Source of the DNA: Paenibacillus arenilitoris | Lineage (GTDB): Bacteria > Bacillota > Bacilli > Paenibacillales > Paenibacillaceae | DNA length: 64,000 nucleotides | Direction of reading: 5' to 3' | Assembly (NCBI RefSeq): GCF_014705655.1 | Contig: NZ_JACXIY010000002.1 | Location: 310,001 to 374,000, forward strand | Part shown: piece by piece, positions 17,502 through 25,947 of the stretch | Numbering within the stretch: position 1 is the first letter of the stretch | Layout of the letters: the number at the start of each line of letters is the position of its first letter | The notes under the pieces: generated by a model | What the model was told of the DNA's origin: nothing | The model's database searches: none | What the model saw: the letters and a program-made list of their open reading frames with translations, nothing else | Translations under genes and position numbers: made by a program

Positions 17502-17527
17502 GCAATTGACGCTGCCGCAATAAGGAA

Positions 17528-17579
17528 AGGGGCTATTCCGAAAGGTCGATCACGACCTTGGGGGCAGCCCCGTTTTTTT
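17528..17579 (+). terminator. Terminator of the cellulase gene
   Basis: GGGGCT...AGCCCC outer stem with an inner AAGGTCG/CGACCTT stem, followed by GTTTTTTT. Confidence 0.85.
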
Positions 17580-17643
17580 GCCAAGGAGCAAGCAAGAAAC
17601 AACTGGATTTTGCGGTCGCTTTTGTGTAAAATCTATTTGGAAA

Positions 17644-17660
17644 ACGAAACTATGTTTCGT
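17644..17660 (+). promoter_or_regulatory. Palindromic operator upstream of the methyltransferase gene
   Basis: ACGAAAC-TAT-GTTTCGT is a perfect 7-3-7 dyad, and a third copy of GAAACTAT follows at 17666. It lies just downstream of a possible promoter (TAAAAT at 17625), so it looks like a repressor site, of a size typical for TetR-like proteins. No such regulator is encoded nearby. Confidence 0.45.
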
Positions 17661-17722
17661 ATGATGAAACTATTAAATCTTGGTTGACGCATGAGCGGTC
17701 ATGCACAAGGAGGCGGAGAAAG

Positions 17723-18493
17723 ATGGACAGCAAGGAGCGATTTTCGAACCGGGTCGAAACGTACGTGAAGTATCGGCCGAGCTACCCGAAGGAAGCGATC
17801 GATTATTTGTACGGCACGGTCGGCTTGGGAAAGGAATCCGAGATAGCGGATATCGGCGCGGGAACGGGCATTTTTTCGAAGCTGCTGCTGGAGAGGGGGA
17901 GCGGGGTGATCGCGGTGGAGCCGAATGACGCGATGCGCGATGCGGCGGAGCGGCAGCTTGGCGGGATGCGCGGCTTCCGTTCCTTGCGGGGGTCTGCCGA
18001 GCATACGGGCTTGCCGGGCGCGTCGGTCGATTACATCGTCTGCGCGCAGGCGTTCCATTGGTTCGACCGCGGCGCGGCGCAAGCCGAGTTCGGACGCATA
18101 TTGAAGGCAAGCGGCAAAGCCGTGCTCGTATGGAATTCGCGTCTGACGCACGGAACGCCGTTCCTGGAACAATACGACCGGCTGCTTCGCACGTACGGCA
18201 CCGATTACGATAAAGTGAACCATAAGAACATCACGACAGCATCCTTGGTTTCTTTCTTCAAACGGGGCGGCTTGCAGGAAGCGCGCTTCGCCAACCGCCA
18301 AGTTTTCGGATTCGAGGAGCTTGCCGGAAGGCTGCAGTCGTCCTCCTACGCGCCGGCAAGCGGGCATCCGGACTATGCGCCGATGATGGAGGAGCTGCGC
18401 CGCGTGTTCGACCGGAATGAGCGCGGCGGCAAGGTGGCCGTCGAATACGAAACCGAGATCTATTGGGGAGAGGTCGGCAAGCCGGGTTTTTGA
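17723..18493 (+). CDS. Class I SAM-dependent methyltransferase
   Basis: 256 residues, UbiE/Methyltransf_11-like. Motif I is IADIGAGTGIFSKLLLERG (residues 37-55), followed by the acidic loop residue in VIAVEPNDAMR, then the motif IV region VDYIVCAQAFHWFDRGAAQAEF and VLVWNSR. The FHWFD element is typical of small-molecule methyltransferases of this family; the substrate is unknown. ATG 17723 follows AAGGAGG; an upstream ATG at 17684 in the same frame would include the ribosome binding site in the coding sequence. Confidence 0.85.
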   Translation: MDSKERFSNRVETYVKYRPSYPKEAIDYLYGTVGLGKESEIADIGAGTGIFSKLLLERGSGVIAVEPNDAMRDAAERQLGGMRGFRSLRGSAEHTGLPGASVDYIVCAQAFHWFDRGAAQAEFGRILKASGKAVLVWNSRLTHGTPFLEQYDRLLRTYGTDYDKVNHKNITTASLVSFFKRGGLQEARFANRQVFGFEELAGRLQSSSYAPASGHPDYAPMMEELRRVFDRNERGGKVAVEYETEIYWGEVGKPGF

Positions 18494-18583
18494 GTCGGGT
18501 TCGGTGGGCTTCTCCTGCAAATCTATTTCATTACGAAACGAGCTTATGCCGCTATAGGACGGCGTCAACCGTATACGCTTGGC

Positions 18584-19435
18584 TTATTCGGCGGCAGGGG
18601 CGAACGCGACTTCCGTTCCGCCGGCGAGCCTTTGGCGCCGATAGGCAAAATGGTTCGTCGGCCCGTGGCCGCCGCCAATGCCGAGCGCATGCCCGATCGC
18701 GGCGTGGATGAACCGCTTGGCGGTCGCGATCGCTTCGGGAGCCGTCTTCCCGGCGGCGAGCTCCGCGGCAAGCGCAGCCGAATAGGTGCAACCGGTACCG
18801 TGCGTATGCCTCGTGTCGATCCGATCGCTCTCCATGTAGTCGAACCGGCTTCCGTCATAGACGAGGTCGATGACGCGGTCGCCGTTCTCGGCGTCGTGCC
18901 CGCCTTTGATGACGGCATAGCGGGACCCCATCCCGACGATCCGCTTCGCCGCTTCTTCCCGGTCGCTCATGCTCCGGATCGCCATGCCCGTCAGGAGCTC
19001 CGCTTCCGGAATATTAGGTGTCGTGACGAGCGCGAGCGGGATCAGCTCCTTCACGAGCGTCCGGATGGCATCCTGCCTGAGCAGCGCCGATCCGCCCTTG
19101 GCGACCATCACCGGGTCGATGACCAGGTTCCTCCAGCCGTATTGCCCGGTCTTGGCCGCGACGAGCCGGATGACGTCCGAGCTGAACAGCATGCCCGTCT
19201 TCACCGCGTCCGGCGGCAAATCCTCGCCGATTGCGTCGAGCTGCCTGCCGACGGCGTCGATATCGACGGGATAGACGCCGTGCACACCCAGCGTGTTCTG
19301 CGCGGTTATGGCCGTAATGACGGTCATGCCGTACGCGCCGAGCTCCTGGAACGTCTTCAGATCGGCTTGAATGCCCGCGCCGCCGCCGCTGTCCGAGCCC
19401 GCGATCGATAACGCTTTGTATACCTTCGTTGTCAT
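18584..19435 (-). CDS. thiD: Hydroxymethylpyrimidine/phosphomethylpyrimidine kinase ThiD
   Basis: Ribokinase-fold enzyme that phosphorylates hydroxymethylpyrimidine twice for thiamine synthesis; such proteins may also phosphorylate pyridoxal. 284 residues. Diagnostic segments are SIAGSDSGGGAGIQADLKTF (residues 9-28), AITAQNTLGVHGV, VIDPVMVAKGG, TPNIPEAELL and the catalytic anion-hole TRHTHGTGCTYSAALAAELA. ATG 19435 follows GGAGGAGG. The TPP riboswitch directly upstream settles the thiamine role. It stands alone; other thi genes are not in the window. Confidence 0.93.
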   Translation of the reverse strand: MTTKVYKALSIAGSDSGGGAGIQADLKTFQELGAYGMTVITAITAQNTLGVHGVYPVDIDAVGRQLDAIGEDLPPDAVKTGMLFSSDVIRLVAAKTGQYGWRNLVIDPVMVAKGGSALLRQDAIRTLVKELIPLALVTTPNIPEAELLTGMAIRSMSDREEAAKRIVGMGSRYAVIKGGHDAENGDRVIDLVYDGSRFDYMESDRIDTRHTHGTGCTYSAALAAELAAGKTAPEAIATAKRFIHAAIGHALGIGGGHGPTNHFAYRRQRLAGGTEVAFAPAAE

Positions 19436-19473
19436 GCCTTTGCCTCCTCCGTGAAGTAACCTTTCGCGAACGT

Positions 19474-19506
19474 AAAACCGCCCGTCTCCGGAAGGAAACG
19501 GGCGGG
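19474..19506 (-). terminator. Terminator of the TPP riboswitch
   Basis: Arms CCGCCCGTTTCC and GGAGACGGGCGG pair almost perfectly and are followed on the minus strand by TTTTACG. It lies between aptamer and thiD, so TPP binding likely ends transcription here. Confidence 0.8.
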
Positions 19507-19556
19507 AGCGAACGTTCGGCCGCGCGTACCCGCGCATGCCTGAAGTTCGGCGCCTG

Positions 19557-19644
19557 CTCCACTTCCCTCCGCTGGAATGATCCAGATCAGGTTCCAAGGG
19601 TCCGGAGCGCGCGCTCCGTCTCAGCCGTCAGACTCCCCTAGTGA
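19557..19644 (-). ncRNA. TPP (thi-box) riboswitch
   Basis: On the minus strand the conserved blocks appear in order: AGGGGAGTC, GGCTGAGA, a GC-rich variable P3 arm, ACCCTTGGAACCTGATCTGG and ATCATTCCAGCGGAGGGAA. These are the classic thi-box elements for pyrimidine and pyrophosphate recognition. It controls thiD. Confidence 0.96.
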
Positions 19645-19738
19645 ATGTAGGTTTGCTATTCGCTTTGTTTTTTTTCTACTATAGCATACACTGGGAAGAT
19701 GTAAACCGCATTTATCCGAAAAAAAGGCGAGGAACGCA

Positions 19739-20287
19739 ATGAAAAATATGCTCGTTACCGGCTATCGCGCGCATGAGCTGAACATATTCAGCCAGAAGCA
19801 CGAGGGCATCGTTTATATTAAGGAAGCGATCGCGAGAAAGCTGGTGCCGCTTGTCGAGGAGGGGCTGGAGTGGGTCATTACCCCCGGACAGTACGGGGTG
19901 GACCTGTGGGCCTGCGAGGTCGTCATCTCGCTGAAAGAAACGTATCCGCACCTGAAGCTGTCGATTCTGACGGCCTTCGCCAATCCGGAGGAGAACTGGA
20001 AGGACGACAAGAAGGCCTACTACGAGCAGGTGCTGAAGGGCGTCGATTATTACGCGGCTGTCAGCAAGCAGCCCTACAGCGGGCCTTGGCAGTTCGCGGC
20101 GAGGGACGAGCTGCTGCTGCGGAAGACGGACGGCATCCTGCTCGTCTACGACGAGGACGCGGGCGAAGGAAGTCCGAAATATATGAAGGAGAAGGCGCTC
20201 AAAAAGCAGCAGGCGGAAGGATACGAATATATCGGCATCAGCTCGGAGGACATACAAAGCATTGCGGACGAATCGAATTTCGATTGA
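19739..20287 (+). CDS. ypsA: YpsA-like SLOG-family protein (DUF1273)
   Basis: 182 residues, matching Bacillus YpsA (about 180). The Rossmann-like SLOG fold begins MLVTGYRAHELNIF; further family segments are VITPGQYGVDLWACEVVISL, ILTAFANPEENW and ARDELLLRKTDGILLVYDED. SLOG proteins are thought to bind nucleotide-derived ligands; YpsA has been linked to cell division and oxidative stress in Bacillus and Staphylococcus. The ribosome binding site (GGCGAGG) is modest. A strong terminator follows. Confidence 0.9.
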   Translation: MKNMLVTGYRAHELNIFSQKHEGIVYIKEAIARKLVPLVEEGLEWVITPGQYGVDLWACEVVISLKETYPHLKLSILTAFANPEENWKDDKKAYYEQVLKGVDYYAAVSKQPYSGPWQFAARDELLLRKTDGILLVYDEDAGEGSPKYMKEKALKKQQAEGYEYIGISSEDIQSIADESNFD

Positions 20288-20299
20288 ACCGCGAAAGGG

Positions 20300-20327
20300 G
20301 ACGGCGCTTGCGCCGTCTATTTTTTTG
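20300..20327 (+). terminator. Terminator of ypsA
   Basis: GACGGCG-CTTG-CGCCGTC hairpin followed by TATTTTTTT. Confidence 0.9.
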
Positions 20328-20335
20328 CTTTGCCG

Positions 20336-20390
20336 TTGACAGAAGGCAGCCGTTCCGTTATCATCTATTTTAATGACTATCTAATTAGAT
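20336..20390 (+). promoter_or_regulatory. Promoter and operator of the ArsR/DUF2087 gene
   Basis: TTGACA (20336-20341), 17-bp spacer, TATCAT (20359-20364): a near-consensus SigA promoter. About 15 bp further on, ATCTAATTAGAT (20379-20390) is a perfect palindrome at the start of the transcript, well placed for autorepression by the ArsR-type protein encoded next. Confidence 0.7.
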
Positions 20391-20427
20391 TACTGTTAAA
20401 TTTGTTGGTGGAAAGGGGTACGGATCC

Positions 20428-21033
20428 ATGCAGCTGGATAAAGTCGTCGCCTACCATAAGGCGCTGGCGGACGCGACGAGAATCAAACTGCTCATCCTGC
20501 TGGCCGGCGGGGAGCGGAGCGGCGGAGAGCTTGCGGATAAGCTCGGCGTCACGCCCGCGACGGTCACGCACCATGCGGCCAAGCTGCGCGAAGCGAGCTT
20601 GATTAACGAGCGCAGGGACAAGAACACGATTTATTTTACGCTGAACCATTATTTCATCAAGAACGGCGCGGCCGCGGCCGCCGATCTGATTTACCGCGAG
20701 CGCGCGGCGGAAGGAGAGGAGGATAACATGGAGGAGAACAACAAGCGGCTGAAGGAATCGGTCATCCGGAATTTCTTCACGGCAGACGGCCGGCTGAAGC
20801 ACGTGCCGGTGCAGCTGAAGAAAAAATTAATCGTGCTCCAGCATCTCGCGGAACAGCTTGCGAAGGGGAAGCCGTATACGGAAAAGGAAATCAACGAGTT
20901 CATCAAACGATATCACGACGATTTCGCCACGATCCGCAGGGAATTCATCATGCACCAGCTCATGTTCCGGGAAAACGACGTCTATATGCTGAACCCGCGG
21001 GAGCTGTGGACGAGTTGGGAAAATTTGTCCTGA
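20428..21033 (+). CDS. ArsR-type regulator with DUF2087 domain
   Basis: 201 residues in two parts. Residues 1-85 are an ArsR-like winged helix (ALADATRIKLLILLAGGERS, KLGVTPATVTHHAAKLREA). Residues 105-200 match DUF2087, with VIRNFFTADGRLKHVPVQLK, KPYTEKEINEFIKRYHDDFA and REFIMHQLMFRENDVYML. The DUF2087 half often occurs alone or with regulators and has unknown function. ATG 20428 lies behind GGAAAGGGGTACGGATCC. The gene is flanked by terminators, so it is monocistronic, with a palindrome in its own promoter region. Confidence 0.85.
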   Translation: MQLDKVVAYHKALADATRIKLLILLAGGERSGGELADKLGVTPATVTHHAAKLREASLINERRDKNTIYFTLNHYFIKNGAAAAADLIYRERAAEGEEDNMEENNKRLKESVIRNFFTADGRLKHVPVQLKKKLIVLQHLAEQLAKGKPYTEKEINEFIKRYHDDFATIRREFIMHQLMFRENDVYMLNPRELWTSWENLS

Positions 21034-21051
21034 CGATCGCTTGGGCTTTGG

Positions 21052-21096
21052 AACCGTCCTGGCAGACTTCGCGTCTCTCCCGGACGGTTTTTTAAG
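21052..21096 (+). terminator. Terminator after the ArsR/DUF2087 gene
   Basis: AACCGTCC ... GGACGGTT stem with TTTTTAAG tail. Confidence 0.85.
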
Positions 21097-21110
21097 TAAA
21101 AACGACGCAT

Positions 21111-21139
21111 TGACACCTGCAAAATGAAATTGGTATACT
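21111..21139 (+). promoter_or_regulatory. Strong SigA-type promoter
   Basis: TTGACA (21111-21116), 17-bp spacer, TATACT (21134-21139), close to consensus at both boxes. Transcription would begin near 21146, which places the upstream ATG 21124 outside the mRNA and supports the TTG start at 21199. Confidence 0.8.
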
Positions 21140-21198
21140 ATGGAACATTACATAACCCGATTAAATTAATCGGAATTAATTTATTGGAGGGATCGAGG

Positions 21199-22554
21199 TT
21201 GAGAACGTTTCAAGCTTCACCAGTCAAATGGGCAGCGGCATTACTACTATCGTCATCCATTCTCTTCTCGCAATCGGCCGCGTTCGCGGCATCGCCGGCG
21301 ACGGCGACGGCCGCTGCGGACGGAGCGGCGCAGTACAAGCAGTATTTGAAAGAGGAGCTGAGCGTCGAGCTTTCCGGGACGGTCACGAAGGGCGATTTCA
21401 TCGAAGCGGTGGCGGACGCGCTTGGCTACGAGCCGTCTGGCGAGGAGGTCGCGTTCACGGATCTTCAATCGGACGACCCGTTGTACAATGCTGCTGCGGC
21501 TTTGTACGAGAAGGGCATTTTGTCCGGACCCGCCGTATCGGGCGATCAGGTGCTGACGGCGTCGGTAGCGGTTCTGATCGCCGTCCGGGCCGCGGATTTG
21601 AAGGAGCTCGCCTATACGTACCCGGCGTCCAAAGTGGATAAAGCGCTTGCCAAGCTCAAGGTATCGAGCGCGGCGCTAGGCGCGAAGGGCGCGCAGGAGG
21701 TCGCGGCAGCCGTGGACGCGGGCCTCATTCCAGCCGAACTGTACGCGGGCTTCAAGCCGAACGGCGCGGCCGGCGACGAGCTGATTCATACGCTGCTCGG
21801 CAAGGTGCTCGTCACGAAAGGCCTGTACAAGAAATATCTCGGCTATGTCAGCGACGCCGACATCTATTCGAAGCTGAGCGCGGCCTACGAAGCGTCGGAC
21901 ATCATCGAGGCGCCTAAGCTGCAGGAGCTCGTGAATACGGCGCTGAAGCAGGAGCTGGTTACGGGCTACAGCTTGAAGGATTCGCGCTTCGATCCGCGGT
22001 TCATCGATTCGTTGTCGCTCACGTACGGGCATTCCGACCTGAAGCACGCGATCCAGCTGATCGGCCTGCTGCGCAGCGAAGGCATCGACGCCAAGGTACA
22101 GTTCGAGCCGAAGACGTCCGCGTTTATTTTCCTGGCGGAGTGGGGCGAGCCGGGCCCGAACGTCGTGCAAATCGAGAACGGCAACTACATTAATTATGAC
22201 AAGGAATACGATATTTCCTTCGAATTCGCGAGCGCGAAGGACAAGGCGGCCTTCGACCGGATCGTCCTCGCTTATGCGAAGAAGAACGAAGAGAACCAAG
22301 CCGGTCTGATCTACGGTTCGTGGTGGCAGCCGCTCTATTTCACGACGACGGCCTTGACCGACTACGAAGAGATTACGAACAATTTCATTGTCGATCCGAA
22401 CAGTCCTTATACCGTAAATACGTTTTCCTTGAACGAAGATTCCGCTAAAGTCGTTGAGGGGCTGAAGGCCATCGATCCCGACGCCGCGATCCATCCTTAC
22501 GCCATTTGGGCGGATCAACCGTTTTTCCGTTATTTGAACGGCGAATCGGCTTAA
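21199..22554 (+). CDS. Exported protein with SLH-like region, function unknown
   Basis: 451 residues starting at TTG 21199, nine bases from GGAGG. Residues 1-30 form a Sec signal peptide (KWAAALLLSSSILFSQSAAF, then AAS). Residues 55-120 resemble one S-layer-homology repeat (KGDFIEAVADALGYEPSGEE, VAFTDLQSDDPLYNAAAALY, EKGILSGP), which would bind wall polymers. The rest, with HSDLKHAIQLIGLLRSEGID and GSWWQPLYFTTTALTDYEEI, is a conserved-looking but unidentified domain. It has a strong promoter of its own and a terminator, so it is probably abundant. The next gene, on the other strand, is also an SLH protein. Confidence 0.75.
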   Translation: MRTFQASPVKWAAALLLSSSILFSQSAAFAASPATATAAADGAAQYKQYLKEELSVELSGTVTKGDFIEAVADALGYEPSGEEVAFTDLQSDDPLYNAAAALYEKGILSGPAVSGDQVLTASVAVLIAVRAADLKELAYTYPASKVDKALAKLKVSSAALGAKGAQEVAAAVDAGLIPAELYAGFKPNGAAGDELIHTLLGKVLVTKGLYKKYLGYVSDADIYSKLSAAYEASDIIEAPKLQELVNTALKQELVTGYSLKDSRFDPRFIDSLSLTYGHSDLKHAIQLIGLLRSEGIDAKVQFEPKTSAFIFLAEWGEPGPNVVQIENGNYINYDKEYDISFEFASAKDKAAFDRIVLAYAKKNEENQAGLIYGSWWQPLYFTTTALTDYEEITNNFIVDPNSPYTVNTFSLNEDSAKVVEGLKAIDPDAAIHPYAIWADQPFFRYLNGESA

Positions 22555-22568
22555 TTCGCCGAACGCCG

Positions 22569-22610
22569 AGCAGCCCCGTCCATCCGTCGATGGCCGGGGC
22601 TGCTTTTTTT
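22569..22610 (+). terminator. Terminator of the exported SLH-like gene
   Basis: AGCAGCCCCG / CGGGGCTGCT ten-bp stem followed by TTTTTTT. Confidence 0.9.
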
Positions 22611-22644
22611 CGTGCCGAAGGAGCTTGTTCCCACTGTCGCGGTC

Positions 22645-25383
22645 TTACTCTTGCGCTTTAAAATGAACCGTCTGCTGGACGGCCTTCCGCCGGTTCGGAT
22701 CGAGCAGCGCATCCTCCCCTTGCGGCGTCAGCCGGACGTAAGCGGCGGCTTCGGCTTGCAGCGCCGGGGCGAGAAGCAGAACCGTGCGGCCGTGGAGCGA
22801 CGCGGTCGCCGCGAGCTTGCTTCCGCTTGCCGTCAGCTCGAAAGCCTGCTGCGGATTGCCGGTCACCGGCTCGCTCAGCGTGACGAGGACGACGCCGCTT
22901 CGAGCCTCGACGGCCGTGATTTGCGGCCGGGCGTTGTCGCGGTCCGATCCTCTGAACCGCGCTTCGCCGCGGCCGTCCGCGGCGTCGAGCAGCTTGCCCT
23001 GCAGGTCGGCAATGCGCCGGCTGGCGTCAAGATACGTCAGCTTATACGAGTGGCCGGCGTCCAGCGGCCCGGCCGCTCCCTCGTAGAGGCGGACGATTAC
23101 TTTCCGGCCGTCCTCCGCGGCTGCGAAGCCGGCTTTCCCTCCGGTCAGGCCGATTTCCTTCCGGTCCGTTTCGTCGTACAGCGCGTATACGTCCTGATCG
23201 GCGCCCGCAACGGACTCGGTAAATTCGATTTCGAGCGTGTGCTTGTCGGACGCGGTTACCGATTGGATCCGCGGCGCGGCATTGTCCTCCGAGGAGCCTT
23301 TGAAGGAAACGGCATGCGGCTTCCCGTCCTTGACCGTCAGAAGTCCGTTCCAGCCCGGGGCATCGGTAACGCCGTCCCCGCCGCTCAGCCGGTACGTCTT
23401 GCCGGCTTCCAGCGCGAATTCCAAATTGAGCGTGACCCGGGTGACGACTTTGTTCCTGTCGTTCAGCTGATCGCCCGCGATCTTAAGCGGCGCGCCTTCT
23501 TCGTCCGCTAGCCGGAAGGAAGCGGCGGCGACGTTCTTGACGGGTTCGCTGAAGTAAACGGTAACCGACGTCTTGTCGACCGCTTCCGCCTTCGCGATTT
23601 CGGGCTGGCGGTTCGGCTCTCCAATGCCGGCGAAATAGGCGAGATTCGCGTTGTCCGCCGTCTTCAAGCCCGGAATGCCGGTTATTCTCGCCACGTAGAC
23701 ATGGCCTTCCCGGAACAGGTCCGGATTCGCGTCAGCCGATGTCCGGAGCTGGAAGCGCAGCGCCCGATCGTCGCCCTGCTTCGGCGAATGGCTCGTTTGC
23801 CAGCCGGACATGGAGACGGAGGCTCCGTTGTCCGAGACGATCTCCAGCTTCAGCTGCGAGAGAGGCAGATCGGCGAGCGAACGGTTGAAATAGACGTCGA
23901 CCATATTTTCGTTCACCGCTTCGGCGCGGATGAACGCCAGCTGCGGGATTGCGTTTTTGCCGACGCCCGCAAAGGTCAGCTTCGCGCCCGCAGCGACGGC
24001 GTTGCCGGCTTTATCCTTGATTCCGCTCAAGGACAGCGTGTAAACCTTGCCGCTCGTCTGATCGGTCGTCGACAGCGTGACCGTCCTGTCGCCTTCGTTG
24101 TAATCGGCCCTCCACGGATGGCCGAGCCCGCCGTCCAGCGCGTAGTTTTCTTTCCGCTCAGCCGATCCGGCGTCCAGCGCCTCGCTGAACGCAAGCACGA
24201 TTTTATTCTCCGCGAGCGTGATCCGGGAGACGACAGGCGCCGTCCGGTCGACTACCGAGCCGAAATGGAGATCGTTTCGCGTAGCCATCGTATTGCCGGC
24301 CAGGTCTTTCACGTTTTTGACGGTGAGCGTGTAGACGGTGGCTGCGGCTTGCGCGCCTGTCGTAAGCGTTACCTTCCGGTTATCCGCGGCCAGCGTGGCG
24401 CTCTTGACGGCCAGGTTCTTGTTGAAGCTGTAGTTGGACTCGTTCTCCGCGGTGCTTCGATTGAGCGCTTCGCTGAATACCAGCTCGATTCGGGCATCCG
24501 AAGTAATGGCGCTCGAAACGATATACGGCTTCGTCGTGTCGCGCAGCGATACCCGGTACACCCAGGCGGTGCCTTCCACCTTCAGCCTGTAGGTGTCGCC
24601 GTCGTACTGCCAATCCGTCGTCAGGAGCACTCGCCTGCCGTCCGCGCTGAGCGACACGCGCTGGATGCCGACCGCCCGGCCGCCATCCGTCGTCAAGGCG
24701 AACTGATCGGCCGAGACGGAGCTTACCGCGGAGCGGAGATCGACCTGCACGACATGATTCGAGATCGCTTGCACGGCTGCGACGTCGAGCTTCTTCCGCT
24801 CCGGATCCTTCTCCGGATACATGTCGACGAAGATCGAATAGGAGGCTTGCACGAGCAGCGCCCGGATCGCATTCGCCTTATAGCTCGCCTGCTCGGGAAG
24901 CCATCCCTTGCCGAGCGCGATGCCGACGTCTTTCTTGGCCCACGCGGATACGCTGCCGTATACCGGCGCCGAGGACGAGCCCGAAGCGCCGTGCGCCCTT
25001 ACCAGCACGACGGCCAGCTGCTCGATCGTGACGTCGGCGGCCGGGGCGAACTTGCCGCTTCCCATCCCCTTCAAAAGCCCGGCCTGGGTGACGGCCTGGA
25101 TTTCGCCGAACGACCATCTCGTCTTGAGCACGTCGTTGTAGAAGGGTCTCGTGTTTTCTTCCCTGAGCTCCCAAAGCCGGAACAGCACCGCCGCGAACTG
25201 CTCGCGGGTCATCGGGCTGCCGAGCCGGGCGCTTCCGTCGTCGAATCCGGTAAAAATGCCTTGCTTCACCAGAAAATCGTACTTCTCCTCGGTGTCGAGA
25301 CCGTCGGCGCGGACGGCTGCGACAGGCGCCGACGCAAGCAGCAAAGCCGCGGCCAGCAGCAGCATAAGCAGCCTTTTCATCAT
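22645..25383 (-). CDS. SLH-domain surface protein with bacterial Ig-like repeats
   Basis: 912 residues. Signal peptide KRLLMLLLAAALLLASAPVA followed by AVRA. Two to three SLH repeats occupy residues 28-175 (GSPMTREQFAAVLFRLWELR; GLLKGMGSGKFAPAADVTIE, QLAVVLVR), which attach to the secondary wall polymer. The remainder consists of repeated Ig-like/cadherin-type modules of about 100 residues with the recurring pattern ...IELVFSEALNRSTAENESNY..., ...KIVLAFSEALDAGS..., ...VTVYFSEPVKNVAAASF..., typical of Big-like repeats in S-layer proteins. There are two adjacent start ATGs (25383 and 25380) behind GAGGAGG. It probably mediates surface structure or adhesion. Confidence 0.88.
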   Translation of the reverse strand: MMKRLLMLLLAAALLLASAPVAAVRADGLDTEEKYDFLVKQGIFTGFDDGSARLGSPMTREQFAAVLFRLWELREENTRPFYNDVLKTRWSFGEIQAVTQAGLLKGMGSGKFAPAADVTIEQLAVVLVRAHGASGSSSAPVYGSVSAWAKKDVGIALGKGWLPEQASYKANAIRALLVQASYSIFVDMYPEKDPERKKLDVAAVQAISNHVVQVDLRSAVSSVSADQFALTTDGGRAVGIQRVSLSADGRRVLLTTDWQYDGDTYRLKVEGTAWVYRVSLRDTTKPYIVSSAITSDARIELVFSEALNRSTAENESNYSFNKNLAVKSATLAADNRKVTLTTGAQAAATVYTLTVKNVKDLAGNTMATRNDLHFGSVVDRTAPVVSRITLAENKIVLAFSEALDAGSAERKENYALDGGLGHPWRADYNEGDRTVTLSTTDQTSGKVYTLSLSGIKDKAGNAVAAGAKLTFAGVGKNAIPQLAFIRAEAVNENMVDVYFNRSLADLPLSQLKLEIVSDNGASVSMSGWQTSHSPKQGDDRALRFQLRTSADANPDLFREGHVYVARITGIPGLKTADNANLAYFAGIGEPNRQPEIAKAEAVDKTSVTVYFSEPVKNVAAASFRLADEEGAPLKIAGDQLNDRNKVVTRVTLNLEFALEAGKTYRLSGGDGVTDAPGWNGLLTVKDGKPHAVSFKGSSEDNAAPRIQSVTASDKHTLEIEFTESVAGADQDVYALYDETDRKEIGLTGGKAGFAAAEDGRKVIVRLYEGAAGPLDAGHSYKLTYLDASRRIADLQGKLLDAADGRGEARFRGSDRDNARPQITAVEARSGVVLVTLSEPVTGNPQQAFELTASGSKLAATASLHGRTVLLLAPALQAEAAAYVRLTPQGEDALLDPNRRKAVQQTVHFKAQE

Positions 25384-25598
25384 GAATTCCTCCTCGTTTT
25401 TTTGGGAATGGCAGAGGTCTCCTCTAATGGGTATGAATGCGTTTGTAGCCTCATAACGCGCCGCGGCTTCCGAATGTTTCAGCCTTAGGCGGGCTTCGCG
25501 GCATTTTTTTTGGCAGGCTTGTCCGGCCGATGCGGGAAAGAAGAATTTATGCTATAGTAACGGAGTGGAACAAGAGTGGTTAAGGGAGGAATACGAAG

Positions 25599-25829
25599 AT
25601 GTCCACGAGCAAATCGGGCAAGGCAAGACGGAAGCTGGCGCGGCAAGGAAAGCTTGCGGCGGATCGGCTCAGGGTCGGCTGGCAGGGCGTCAATCCCGTC
25701 ACGAAGAAGACGCCGACGCTGATGGAGAAGCAGACGAAGCTGCATAACAAGCACCGAAGGAATCACGCCTATGAGAGCGATGATTCCTTTTGCGTTTATA
25801 CGGGCCGCGGAGCAGGCACCGCTGCCTAA
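25599..25829 (+). CDS. Small basic protein of unknown function
   Basis: 76 residues, very rich in Lys and Arg in the first 55 (STSKSGKARRKLARQGKLAA, then KTPTLMEKQTKLHNKHRRNH), followed by an acidic and hydrophobic tail. ATG 25599 has a good ribosome binding site (GGGAGGAATACGAAG). The basic composition suggests nucleic-acid or ribosome association, but no domain is recognised. Confidence 0.55.
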   Translation: MSTSKSGKARRKLARQGKLAADRLRVGWQGVNPVTKKTPTLMEKQTKLHNKHRRNHAYESDDSFCVYTGRGAGTAA

Positions 25830-25848
25830 AGGGAGGAGCGGAACGAAC

Positions 25849-25933
25849 ATGACAAATCGAAGTGCAGCGTCACCTCCACTACGGGCGGTTTCTCGCGCTC
25901 GAGCAGCTGGACGAGCGAATGAAGGCAGTGTAA
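25849..25933 (+). pseudogene. Probable remnant of an ArsR-type regulator gene
   Basis: GGGAGGAG at 25831 and ATG 25849 make a convincing translation start, but after four codons the reading frame no longer makes sense. A different frame (25853-25933) reads EVQRHLHYGRFLALEQLDER then MKAV and stops just before the next ribosome binding site, like the C terminus of an ArsR-family regulator. AHSA1-type genes such as the one downstream usually follow an arsR gene, so this looks like an internal deletion that kept only both ends. Low certainty. Confidence 0.35.
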
Positions 25934-25947
25934 CGAAAGGAGGAGCA

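Noticed and set aside
21124..21198. ATG 21124 as start of the SLH-like exported protein
   Set aside because: It overlaps the -10 box of a strong promoter and lacks a ribosome binding site; the TTG at 21199 has GGAGG and gives a proper signal peptide.
22600..25488. Long plus-strand open frames opposite the SLH protein gene
   Set aside because: Frames such as 23701-25488 are rich in Arg, Ala, Gly and His with no domain or ribosome binding site; they are antisense shadows produced by high GC content. The same applies to other long opposite-strand frames (for example 3149-4336, 16083-17426, 42297-43583).
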